Origin: Flavobacteriaceae bacterium
Lineage (GTDB): Bacteria; Bacteroidota; Bacteroidia; Flavobacteriales; Flavobacteriaceae
Assembly (NCBI GenBank): GCA_027490305.1
Contig: JAIXYI010000045.1
Coordinates: forward strand, 1-64,000
DNA: 64,000 nucleotides
Direction of reading: 5' to 3'
The position numbers were made by a program, and so were the translations under genes. Of the stretch, positions 18,395-25,866 are shown piece after piece. Position 1 is the stretch's first letter. Every line of letters begins with the position of its first letter. The notes under the pieces were generated by a model, which was given only the letters and a program-made list of their open reading frames with translations, did no database searches and was not told where the DNA came from.

Positions 18395-18407
18395 TGAACA
18401 ACGTTCA
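18395..18407. promoter_or_regulatory. Probable TetR operator before tetR
   Basis: A perfect palindrome, TGAACAACGTTCA, centred about 20 nt upstream of the tetR -7 box. It has the same half-sites as the palindrome before the tolC-like gene. Confidence 0.72.
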
Positions 18408-18512
18408 TTTTTTTACTCTTTTTTTGATTTAGTGTCTAAATGTGTTGGATTTACTGGACTTAAATGGTGTGATTTATTGTTTACCAAGTTCGCATTGGCA
18501 GGTGGTAGTATG

Positions 18513-18576
18513 TACTAGCTCGAAAATTCATTCTTACCATCTAATGTTAAATGAAAGTACTTCCGTAACTTCCCGA
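18513..18576 (+). repeat. Dispersed ~60-bp repeat, copy 1
   Basis: The segment starting TACTAGCTCG and containing TTCTTACCATC and AATGAAAGTACTTC is closely related to the sequence at 21542-21617. Both copies are intergenic, both lie upstream of regulator genes, and both adjoin heptad tracts. Confidence 0.7.
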
Positions 18577-18611
18577 CTGTCAACTATCAACCGTCAACTC
18601 TCGACCCTTAT
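18577..18611 (+). repeat. Heptad-period tract in the leader of the Crp-like gene
   Basis: About five 7-nt words of the type GTCAACT/ATCAACC, ending 4 nt before the ATG. It therefore lies in the promoter or untranslated leader of the Crp/Fnr-like regulator. Confidence 0.7.
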
Positions 18612-18614
18612 CGT

Positions 18615-19193
18615 ATGTATGACCAGATCCTATCCCGCCTTTCCCAGTTTATTTCATTGGACCCAAGTGAACAGGAGCACTTCATCAGTAAGTTAACAGT
18701 GAAACGCTTCGCTAAGAAAGAACTGGTGCTGCACGAGGGACAGGTATGCCACTACTCCTACTTCATCAATTATGGCTGTTTGCGGTATTACTATAACGTA
18801 GACGGACAGGAGAATACCGCACAGTTCTTCTTTGAAAACGGTTGGTATGCCGATTACGAGAGTTTCCTTTTGGGAAAACCGACCAAGCAAAACATAGAGA
18901 CGCTGGAAAAATCGGAATTGCTTTTGTTGTCGGCGAAAGACTTGCAACAATTGTATACCGATATACCCAAGTTTGAACGGTTCGGCCGATTGATGGCCGA
19001 AAATGCCTTTCTAGGCATCCGGCAGCGAAGCGAAATGTTAGAAAACCAAACCGCAGAAGAACGCTATCTCAACCTTATGAAGGAGCGACCCAAAGTGTTT
19101 GAACGCATACCCCAACATTACATCGCATCATATCTGGGCATCCGACCTCCGTCTTTGAGCCGCATTCGCAAGCGGATATTGGGCAGCAAATAG
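18615..19193 (+). CDS. Crp/Fnr-family transcriptional regulator
   Basis: A 192-residue protein with a cyclic-nucleotide-binding-like beta-roll (about 25-115, including VLHEGQVCHYSYFINYGCLRYY) and a C-terminal winged helix (about 148-192; IPQHYIASYLGIRPPSLSRIRKR). The beta-roll lacks the phosphate-binding RxS motif of true cAMP receptors, as is usual for these small Bacteroidota regulators. The ligand is therefore unknown. It precedes two barrel genes on the same strand. Confidence 0.88.
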   Translation: MYDQILSRLSQFISLDPSEQEHFISKLTVKRFAKKELVLHEGQVCHYSYFINYGCLRYYYNVDGQENTAQFFFENGWYADYESFLLGKPTKQNIETLEKSELLLLSAKDLQQLYTDIPKFERFGRLMAENAFLGIRQRSEMLENQTAEERYLNLMKERPKVFERIPQHYIASYLGIRPPSLSRIRKRILGSK

Positions 19194-19265
19194 GCCTGTT
19201 GACAAAATTCAGATCGCCTTCATTTCTTAACCTGGGTGAACGTCGAACGAGAAGGCAAACCCCAC

Positions 19266-19304
19266 TTTTGTAACGTACTAACAATCTAAAAAAGCGTTAC
19301 AAAA
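19266..19304 (+). promoter_or_regulatory. Perfect inverted repeat overlapping a start codon
   Basis: TTTTGTAACG (19266-19275) and CGTTACAAAA (19295-19304) are exact reverse complements separated by 19 nt. The last A of the right arm is the first base of the ATG. The left arm overlaps a possible -7 box (CACTTTTG). It could be an operator for a dimeric regulator or an RNA hairpin that hides the start. Confidence 0.6.
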
Positions 19305-19891
19305 TGAAAAAAATCGTCCTCACTTTCGCACTGCTTGTCACGGGCCTGACTTCAGTCGCCGTGCACGCACAAACACCATCAGACGATGTACCAACCGGGC
19401 TCTCTACCCCAAAATGGGGAATCGAAACAGAATTGATCGCGCCTTTTCTTCCGGAAGTGGGCATCATCACCGTAAAGACTACGAGAACCATTACAAACAG
19501 CGCCGATGCCAGCCTGCACGGCGATTTGCTGCTTGGCGTGTACCTTCGCCCCAACGTGCAACACGACATCGTTGAAACCATCGATGAGTACCTATTGACA
19601 GTCGGTTATCGGCAGTATTTCTACAAAGGGTTGCACATTGAAGCACAACTTGATGCCGGATACGCCTGGGGGCATAAAAACAAGATCGACGGCAAAGACT
19701 ACAATAATTTCGCACTATTGGGTGAAGCCAATGCAGGCTATACCTTCCATTTACGGTCGAAAGGGTCGTCCAACTTTTACATCCTTCCCCAGTTTGGTGT
19801 GCTGCACGGACTTTCCACAAACATTGGCCCACGGGGTGGGAAAAGCGATACGTTCATACAGGGGAAACTAATCATAGGCATCCGTTTCTAA
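19304..19891 (+). CDS. Hypothetical secreted or outer membrane beta-rich protein
   Basis: A 195-residue protein with signal peptide MKKIVLTFALLVTGLTSVAVHAQ. It is followed by strands that suggest a small outer membrane barrel (DLLLGVYLRPNVQHDIV, YLLTVGYRQYFYKGLHIEAQLDAGYAWGHK) and a terminal FIQGKLIIGIRF with a C-terminal aromatic residue. It is followed 22 nt later by another protein of the same general type, so the pair probably forms an operon. The function is unknown. A perfect inverted repeat overlaps its start codon. Confidence 0.7.
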   Translation: MKKIVLTFALLVTGLTSVAVHAQTPSDDVPTGLSTPKWGIETELIAPFLPEVGIITVKTTRTITNSADASLHGDLLLGVYLRPNVQHDIVETIDEYLLTVGYRQYFYKGLHIEAQLDAGYAWGHKNKIDGKDYNNFALLGEANAGYTFHLRSKGSSNFYILPQFGVLHGLSTNIGPRGGKSDTFIQGKLIIGIRF

Positions 19892-19913
19892 ATAGACTTA
19901 TTCGATACTACCT

Positions 19914-20576
19914 ATGAAAACGTTCCTCCTATCGGCCATTGCGGCCCTGATTTGGTTTAGTTCGCCCGTTGCCCACGCGCAAACGGATGATGCTACGGCG
20001 CAAAAGAGTACAAACGCACGATTCCCTGTCTATGCCGAGATCGGGCTGGGCTTCGGCCAGACGCTGTTTTTTGGCCGTATGAAAGAAAAACTGATGCAGT
20101 CGTATGGCGGCAGCTTCGATCCGGGCACCGGCAACAACCTGATGATGGGGTTTTACATCGCACCCGAAAACTGGAAAGGATTGGGCGTGGGTTCCCGTAT
20201 CAAGGGTACATTCGGTACTTCTGTAGAAGGAACGAATGGCGACAGTTATATCTTTAACTACTACAACCTGGCGGTCAGTGCCAAGTACTATGGCTTCAGC
20301 CGCGAGTTCAACAAGGGTTTTTATGGAAGGGCCAGCTTCGGTTTCGGGCAGTTTACCACCAAACGCGTCAATGAAGCCGTCAACGTGTATAAGCATCAGT
20401 ATGCGATCGGCACGTCCGCGATGGTGGGTATTGGATACACCCTTCGTTTTGCTAAAATTGCCTGGAGTTTTGAAGCGGAATTTGATTATTCGAACCGGAG
20501 TGGCACCATCGACGGCCAGGGCGATACAACGTTTCAAAGCGGACAGATAGGCGGAAACCTTATACTATCCTTCTAA
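19914..20576 (+). CDS. Outer membrane beta-barrel protein
   Basis: A 220-residue protein with signal peptide MKTFLLSAIAALIWFSSPVAHAQ. Amphipathic strands (ARFPVYAEIGLGFGQTLFFGR, YNLAVSAKYYGFSREFNKGFYGRASFGFGQF) and a terminal QIGGNLILSF, ending in Phe, fit a small outer membrane barrel. The stop overlaps the start of the epimerase gene by 1 nt. No specific family was recognised. Confidence 0.7.
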   Translation: MKTFLLSAIAALIWFSSPVAHAQTDDATAQKSTNARFPVYAEIGLGFGQTLFFGRMKEKLMQSYGGSFDPGTGNNLMMGFYIAPENWKGLGVGSRIKGTFGTSVEGTNGDSYIFNYYNLAVSAKYYGFSREFNKGFYGRASFGFGQFTTKRVNEAVNVYKHQYAIGTSAMVGIGYTLRFAKIAWSFEAEFDYSNRSGTIDGQGDTTFQSGQIGGNLILSF

Positions 20577-21508
20577 TGAAAAAAGAACTTCATACCGTTT
20601 TAGGCGCTTCAGGCGCTATTGGCCAGGCAGTTGTTCGGGAACTGCAAAGGCGAAACCTTAACTGTAATGCCGTCGGGCGCATTCAGAAGTATCCGGGCGT
20701 CCCCACGATACAGGTCGATTTGTTAGAGAAAGACGCCGCGATTGCGGCCCTCACGGATTCGGCCTTTGTGTATCTGTGTATAGGCCTTCCCTACCGTTCA
20801 AAGGTTTGGCAACGCGACTGGCCTATTTTGATGGAAAACGTGATTACGGCATGCGAAAAGGCCAACGCTAAACTCATTTTTTTTGACAATGTGTATATGT
20901 ACGGACCTACACCTTTATCAGTTCCGTTCAATGAAGCGCATCCCCAGCAACCGACGACGAGAAAGGGAATAGCACGAAAACGCACCACCGACTTGTTAGT
21001 GCAGGCGATGGCGGACAAAAGGATCCGGGCTGTAATCGGGCGTTCGGCTGATTTCTACGGAGAGCAGGCGATCAACAGTCCGCTTTATATTTCATTCCTG
21101 CAACGCATACTACAAGGCAAAGCGCCGCAGGTGGTAGGCAAAAAAGGCATTGCCCATACCTATTCATACAGCGGCGACAACGGAAAGGCGCTGGTTGCAT
21201 TGGCCTTGGATGACGGAACGTACGGACAGGTATGGCATTTGCCAGTAGGAAAGCCCGTTACATTTGACGAAGTAAATGATAAGTTGAATATCCTGACAGG
21301 TTCGCATTTTAGGGTCGGATATGTGTCGAAACCCATACGGAAATTACTCTCCGTTTTCATTCCACCGCTTAGGGAAGTGGAAGAAATGCTGTACCAGTTT
21401 GAAGCCCCTTATGAAATGGATTTTCACAAGTTTCAACAACACTTTCCGGATTTTCGGATAACACCGTATGAAGAAGGATTGCGAAGAATGGTGGAGTCGT
21501 TTAGATAG
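20576..21508 (+). CDS. NAD(P)-dependent epimerase/dehydratase (atypical SDR)
   Basis: A 310-residue Rossmann protein. The N-terminal nucleotide motif VLGASGAIGQAVV (about 8-20), an Asp after the second strand (IQVDLLEKD), and FFDNVYMYG, where the catalytic Tyr region would lie, suggest an extended or atypical SDR related to NAD-dependent sugar epimerases. The canonical YxxxK is not obvious, so it could be a regulatory or redox-sensing member. It overlaps the previous barrel gene by 1 nt, and a heptad tract begins right after its stop codon. Confidence 0.82.
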   Translation: MKKELHTVLGASGAIGQAVVRELQRRNLNCNAVGRIQKYPGVPTIQVDLLEKDAAIAALTDSAFVYLCIGLPYRSKVWQRDWPILMENVITACEKANAKLIFFDNVYMYGPTPLSVPFNEAHPQQPTTRKGIARKRTTDLLVQAMADKRIRAVIGRSADFYGEQAINSPLYISFLQRILQGKAPQVVGKKGIAHTYSYSGDNGKALVALALDDGTYGQVWHLPVGKPVTFDEVNDKLNILTGSHFRVGYVSKPIRKLLSVFIPPLREVEEMLYQFEAPYEMDFHKFQQHFPDFRITPYEEGLRRMVESFR

Positions 21509-21540
21509 TGGGCAGTCGCAGTCGCAGTAGGCAGTAGTTC
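21509..21540 (+). repeat. Heptad-period tract following an epimerase stop codon
   Basis: Begins immediately after the TAG and contains GCAGTCGCAGTCGCAGTAGGCAG, the reverse complement of the CTACTGC/GACTGCG words seen at 24.4 and 25.2 kb. It leads into the ~60-bp repeat copy 2. Confidence 0.65.
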
Positions 21541-21541
21541 A

Positions 21542-21617
21542 TACTAGCGAGGGAATTTGTTCTTACCATCCAATAGGCTAATGAAAATACTTCTGTAACC
21601 TCCGATTTTCCCGACTT
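21542..21617 (+). repeat. Dispersed ~60-bp repeat, copy 2
   Basis: Starts TACTAGCGAGGG and contains GTTCTTACCATC and CTAATGAAAATACTTC. It aligns with 18513-18576 over its length with scattered substitutions and short insertions. Confidence 0.7.
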
Positions 21618-21719
21618 TCGGACTTCCTACGTCGGTTAGAAAATGTATTTCTATCATTATTTTACACCGGTTCATAGCGTATGGATAGAGTATCACGTGT
21701 GTATGACTATCTCCTGAGA

Positions 21720-21783
21720 TACTGCCCGCACGACAACTGCCCACTGCCTACTAACTACTGACCACTAACTACTACCTACTGCT
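21720..21783 (+). repeat. Heptad-period tract abutting a -7 box
   Basis: Nine or so 7-nt words of the type ACTGCCC/ACTGCCT/ACTAACT/ACTACCT run up to the TATATTTG box of the AraC-type gene, so the tract occupies the spacer and -33 region of that promoter. Confidence 0.8.
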
Positions 21784-21791
21784 TATATTTG
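21784..21791 (+). promoter_or_regulatory. -7 box of the AraC-type regulator; near-leaderless start
   Basis: TATATTTG matches TAnnTTTG exactly and ends 4 nt before the ATG, implying a transcript that starts at or next to the initiation codon. No TTG at the usual -33 spacing. Confidence 0.55.
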
Positions 21792-21795
21792 CAGC

Positions 21796-22875
21796 ATGGA
21801 AGAACTCACCCGCAACCTGCTCTTTGCTGCGCTTGTAAACGGCCTCAACTTTGGTGGACTGTTCATCTTCAATCGCTCAACGCGGAAGGGATTGTTGTTT
21901 TTGGGGTTGTTCCTGGTGGCGTATGTGGGTATCACGGTGGAATGGATAATTGACGACTTGCCGTACCTACCCATCAATTTCTATTACGCCATCATGCCCC
22001 TTTTTTTCCTGTATACCCGCAGTGTGTTGGGGATATTTTCAAAGCGATTGCTGTGGCATTTGCTGCCTGCAGTGGTGGAGTTCGTCTTTTTTTCGGTCTT
22101 TCTATTCGATTCGGAGTTGGGGGATCGGTTTTATACAAAGGAGAACCGCACGTTCATCTACATTACCATGGTGTATCTGCCACCGGTCTTTAACATGGTG
22201 TATGCGCTCCTGACGCTGTATACCGTCCGGAAAGCGCGTCGTGCCATTGCCACGTCCTATGCCACGTCACGCGACAGTAACCTCAACTGGATTCTCCTGA
22301 CGTGTGTAATCGTCATCGCGGATTATCTCCTGGAAATAACAGGCTCTGTCATCGAGTTTACGTCTCAGTTCGATACCTATGTCTTTACCTACGATGCGGC
22401 GGCTACCCTATTCGTTGTTTTTTGGGTGTCGATCTTCGGTATCCGGCAACGCTTCCTGAAAATAAACGAATTGGATACGTCGGTTGGTAACACGCCTGCC
22501 ACACCGCAAGACGCGTCTGTTTCTGCCTCCGCCCTTCCTATTGAGGAGTTTCACCGGGTGGAACGGTTCTTTGACGAAACCACGGTATACACCAATGTGG
22601 ACGCCAACCTATTCATGATCGCCGACTTGTTGAAGATGTCTCCGCGCACGCTGTCGCGGCTCGTAAATACCTATGCGGGAAAGAATTTCAGCCAGTTCAT
22701 CATCGATTACCGCATCCGACTTGCGAAGGAATTGCTGAAAAAACCGGAGTATGAAAAGTACAACCTCCTGGGTCTCGCCCGCGAGGTGGGTTTCAGTAGT
22801 CGTTCTTCCTTCTTTACCAACTTCAAACGGATCGAGGGGACAACGCCGCAGGAGTACAGAAAAGCGTCAAATTAG
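21796..22875 (+). CDS. AraC-family regulator with a membrane N-terminal domain
   Basis: A 359-residue protein. The first about 215 residues contain six to seven hydrophobic segments (for example LLFLGLFLVAYVGITVEW and LLPAVVEFVFFSVFLF). The C-terminal third (about 245-359) is a two-HTH AraC domain ending VGFSSRSSFFTNFKRIEGTTPQEYR. Membrane-anchored AraC regulators of this shape are frequent in Bacteroidota, and their ligands are mostly unknown. The gene is alone between repeat-rich spacers, with a near-leaderless promoter, and may control the secreted protein downstream; that link is only positional. Confidence 0.9.
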   Translation: MEELTRNLLFAALVNGLNFGGLFIFNRSTRKGLLFLGLFLVAYVGITVEWIIDDLPYLPINFYYAIMPLFFLYTRSVLGIFSKRLLWHLLPAVVEFVFFSVFLFDSELGDRFYTKENRTFIYITMVYLPPVFNMVYALLTLYTVRKARRAIATSYATSRDSNLNWILLTCVIVIADYLLEITGSVIEFTSQFDTYVFTYDAAATLFVVFWVSIFGIRQRFLKINELDTSVGNTPATPQDASVSASALPIEEFHRVERFFDETTVYTNVDANLFMIADLLKMSPRTLSRLVNTYAGKNFSQFIIDYRIRLAKELLKKPEYEKYNLLGLAREVGFSSRSSFFTNFKRIEGTTPQEYRKASN

Positions 22876-22949
22876 GCGAAAAGAGTCTAAAAAGACGAAA
22901 TCTGAACTCGTAACACTCCCTAGAAATTCCGCTGGGTGCCCACGGGCTG

Positions 22950-22957
22950 TACTTTTG
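22950..22957 (+). promoter_or_regulatory. -7 box before the T9SS cargo gene
   Basis: TACTTTTG matches TAnnTTTG and ends 16 nt before the ATG. The -33 element is not convincing. Confidence 0.45.
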
Positions 22958-22973
22958 TCATCAAAAAAAGTAC

Positions 22974-24356
22974 ATGAAACTCTTCACCCTTTTCCTCTGC
23001 TCGTTAGCTCTCACTGCCAGCGCCCAATGGTCAACCGTCGGACCGTCTAAATTTTCGTCCGAGTCCGTTCGGGATACAAGTATCGACACAAATGACAACG
23101 GTGTTTACGTCGGTTTCATCATGAATGGTAAGCCGTCGGTGTATGCGGCGGTCAATGACGACTGGGTGTCCGTAGGCCTGCCGGAATTAACGTCATACAA
23201 CGTCAATAGTATGGATATGGCACTGGGCAATGAGGCGCCTTTCGTGGTATTTAATAAAGTGTCGACGCCGCGGCGCCCGAGTGTAATGACGTTCAATGGC
23301 AGCGACTGGGAATACGTGGGTAATGAAGATTTTTTTGCGACCAGCACGCAATTTCTCAGCCTTGAAGTGGTGGAGGATGTACCGTATGTAGCCTTCCAAA
23401 ACACGACTACAGGCAAGGCCAATGTCATGAAGTACGATGGCAGCGCGTGGGTATATGTCGGCAACAGCGAAATAGGCACCGGCACGGTTTGGAATCCGGA
23501 TTTTGAATTCATCGACGAGACGCCGTATCTTTCGTTCAGGGAGTTCCTTGGGCCGGGCGTCAACAAACTGCAGGTGATGCGGTTGGTGGGCAACACGTGG
23601 GAATACGCCGGGAATACGGTTGTGAACCTGGCATCTAACTCGGATGGCACCAATCCGTTGGTCAATAGCTCGCTTACCTCCGATCCCATAACCAAGACCG
23701 CTTACATCAGTTATATCGTTTCAGATCCTGCCAACGTTCCAGGTAATGTGCTGGTCACGCGGAAACTGGTGGGCAATGACTGGCAACCTGTGGGCGATGC
23801 GGTGCCGAACGTGCGGAATACAATCGAGGGTTCTAAAGCGCTGTTTTTTGCCGGACGTCCGACGGTTGCTTACAATGGCGTTGACCCATTATCGTCCAAT
23901 GTGAAAGTAGCGGTTACATCATTCAACGGCACGACGTGGGAGCCGGTGGGCGGAACGCTTTTCGCTTCGGCGGGAATGATAGATGCGGAGAATTTTCCGG
24001 AAGATCGGGACTATGACTTGGGCCTTTCCGATGATTTCCTCTACCTAAGTTATGCAGAGGACGATCCGGTGGACGGCCGGGCGACGGTACGACGGATCGC
24101 GAACCCGCTGGGCCTCGACGAACCGGACAACCCGATTTCACTTCTTCCCTACCCCAACCCGTCGACGGGACTATTCTATCTGGGAAACCGGACAGCGATA
24201 CAACAATGGTCGGTCTATAACCTGCTCGGGCAAAGGCTGCAATCGGGCACAACGAACGTGCTGGACCTTTCGAACCAGCCGGATGGGATGTATCTGCTAA
24301 CGGTTGAGTTTGGGAATTCGGTTGGGAGGACGGTGAAGTTGGTGAAGGGGAACTAA
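22974..24356 (+). CDS. Secreted protein with T9SS type A sorting domain
   Basis: A 460-residue protein with signal peptide MKLFTLFLCSLALTASAQ. About six repeats of roughly 50 residues each contain a G/D-W-x-x-VG core (DDWVSVGLP, SDWEYVGN, SAWVYVGN, NTWEYAGN, NDWQPVGD, TTWEPVGG), which suggests a beta-propeller. The C-terminus (about 385-460) is a Por-type sorting domain: LLPYPNPSTGLFYL, WSVYNLLGQRLQSG, LDLSNQPDGMYLLTVE, and a basic KLVKGN end. It should be exported by Sec and then the type IX system and either released or surface-anchored. Ligand unknown. Confidence 0.9.
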   Translation: MKLFTLFLCSLALTASAQWSTVGPSKFSSESVRDTSIDTNDNGVYVGFIMNGKPSVYAAVNDDWVSVGLPELTSYNVNSMDMALGNEAPFVVFNKVSTPRRPSVMTFNGSDWEYVGNEDFFATSTQFLSLEVVEDVPYVAFQNTTTGKANVMKYDGSAWVYVGNSEIGTGTVWNPDFEFIDETPYLSFREFLGPGVNKLQVMRLVGNTWEYAGNTVVNLASNSDGTNPLVNSSLTSDPITKTAYISYIVSDPANVPGNVLVTRKLVGNDWQPVGDAVPNVRNTIEGSKALFFAGRPTVAYNGVDPLSSNVKVAVTSFNGTTWEPVGGTLFASAGMIDAENFPEDRDYDLGLSDDFLYLSYAEDDPVDGRATVRRIANPLGLDEPDNPISLLPYPNPSTGLFYLGNRTAIQQWSVYNLLGQRLQSGTTNVLDLSNQPDGMYLLTVEFGNSVGRTVKLVKGN

Positions 24357-24430
24357 GAAATTAGCGAATGGGGTAATTAGCGGATTAGCGAATGAAAGTG
24401 AGACTGCCTACTGCGACTGCCTACTTCTTT
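24357..24430 (+). repeat. Heptad-period tract after the T9SS gene stop
   Basis: Contains ATTAGCG/AATGGGG/TAATTAG words directly after the stop, followed by ACTGCCT/ACTGCGA words. The same ATTAGCGAATGGGATAATTAG words occur at the stop of the TPR gene near 48.18 kb. The gap 24357-25230 is otherwise filled by repeats only. Confidence 0.75.
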
Positions 24431-24440
24431 GATTGAAACT

Positions 24441-24653
24441 GAAAGGTCCCTCGCTTCGCTCAGGATGACGCGGCGATCGCCGAACTTTTTAGATTTCTCG
24501 GCTGCGCTCGAAATCGGAGTTGACGAGCCCGTATGGTACGGTTGGATTTGCCCAAGATAGGACAGGTGGGTTGGAATGGCATTTCGAGCGCAGCCGAGAA
24601 ATCCAAATATGGGGAACAAACGCCGTCATCCCGAGCTAAACGAGGGACCTTTC
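24441..24653. repeat. 213-bp nested inverted-repeat element, copy 1
   Basis: Outer arms 24441-24470 and 24624-24653 match over 30 bp; their outermost 13 bp (GAAAGGTCCCTCG) are perfect. An inner pair, 24492-24514 and 24581-24603, is a perfect 23-bp inverted repeat. The element could form a two-storey cruciform or RNA hairpin. No coding frame is present. Confidence 0.85.
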
Positions 24654-24761
24654 ACGCTTGTACAAAATAGAGTAGTCCCTGAGGTCCTGACGCCATTAGC
24701 GACTGACTAATGCCTACCCCTGCTGCGACCAACTACTGTTAACCGAATCAGACTGTAACTA

Positions 24762-24975
24762 GAAAGGTCCCTCGCGGCGCTCGGGATGACGCGGGCACTG
24801 CCGAGTTCTTAGATTCCTCGACTACGCTCGAAATCGGAGTTGACTAACTCGGTCGGCTGATCCGGTTGGGCTTCTAAAAATTAGCAAGGTGGGTCGCAAT
24901 GGAATTTCGAGCAACGCGAGAAATCTCTATTTTCCGTGATAACGCCGTCATCCCGAGCATAGCGAGGGATCTGTT
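24762..24975. repeat. Nested inverted-repeat element, copy 2
   Basis: A 214-bp diverged copy of the 24441 element: left arm GAAAGGTCCCTCGCGGCGCTC, right arm CGTCATCCCGAGCATAGCGA, with the inner arms also recognisable but no longer perfect. A further partial arm (CTTCGTCGGGATGACA) lies near 25108-25123. Confidence 0.8.
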
Positions 24976-25154
24976 AGACTTATACAAAGAGTCCCTGATT
25001 CCGGGAGTCCAGGAGCCCCGGAACCCCGGAACCCCTGAGTTCCTGAGTAACCAAGGAGTTCAGAGACTGAGACTGAGACTGCTCACTGCGACTGGACAGC
25101 ACCCCTCCTTCGTCGGGATGACAAACGGGGCGTCATAATACTAATAGCTGCTCC

Positions 25155-25250
25155 ATCTGAATGATTACTGCCTACTGCCTACTGTTCACTGCCCACTGCG
25201 ACTGAGACTGCGACTGCGACTGACCACTGCCTACTGCTTACTACTCGCCA
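25155..25250 (+). repeat. Heptad-period tract running into a coding 3-prime end
   Basis: About twelve words such as ACTGCCT, ACTGTTC, ACTGCCC and ACTGCGA. The last 20 nt overlap the 3-prime end of the minus-strand gene at 25231, supplying its last codons (SSKQ) and TAG. Confidence 0.8.
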
Positions 25251-25866
25251 ATCGAATCGTCTTCGCCAATCGCTCGAACATTTCGGAATTATCTTCCTTC
25301 TCGCCGTCCATAAATGTCACCTGAACAAAATTGTGTTTGCGCTTGAGGGCATAGACCCATACGTTTACTTTTTCATTCCCCTTCAACGTTTTCAGGGTGT
25401 AAGAACAAACGGCGTAGACGGTGTAGAAGCCGTCGACTTCCACCGCTTCGGGTTCTTTGACGAAGGTGAAATCGGGGAAGGTGCTTTTGAGGGAGCGAAA
25501 GCTGTCGACAATGCTTTCCTTGAACCGATACGTCGGCATCTCCGGGATGTTACGAAGGTTGACTTTAATAGTCGGAATCACGCCGTTTCGGGACGAAATA
25601 GGGTATTTCAGGAACGTAACGACTTCCACCACGCCCTTGTTCTCTTCCAGTAACTGGTTGAGTACCCTCGGATTCATAACCAACTTTGTCCGCGCATTCG
25701 CTAACACCTCTCCTGGCTGGGCCGCCTGCCAGTTGGCAGGACGTTCCATCGAGAAACCGACGTCTTTGTCTTCAAAACGTTCCTGGGCGCTGACTACGGA
25801 AAAAGCGAATACGCACCATAACAAGCATAGTTCCCACTTATAAAGCGCCTTGCGGTTCTCAGTCAT
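25231..25866 (-). CDS. Hypothetical secreted protein (PsbP/DUF1795-like pattern)
   Basis: A 211-residue protein with a signal-like segment (LCLLWCVFAFSVVSAQ). It is followed by FEDKDVGFSMERPANWQ, the usual opening of PsbP/DUF1795-type lipid- or envelope-associated domains. The assignment is from this pattern only. Its ATG overlaps the phoH stop by 8 nt (ATGACTGA), so the two are translationally coupled. The 3-prime end runs into a heptad repeat tract. Confidence 0.65.
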   Translation of the reverse strand: MTENRKALYKWELCLLWCVFAFSVVSAQERFEDKDVGFSMERPANWQAAQPGEVLANARTKLVMNPRVLNQLLEENKGVVEVVTFLKYPISSRNGVIPTIKVNLRNIPEMPTYRFKESIVDSFRSLKSTFPDFTFVKEPEAVEVDGFYTVYAVCSYTLKTLKGNEKVNVWVYALKRKHNFVQVTFMDGEKEDNSEMFERLAKTIRLASSKQ

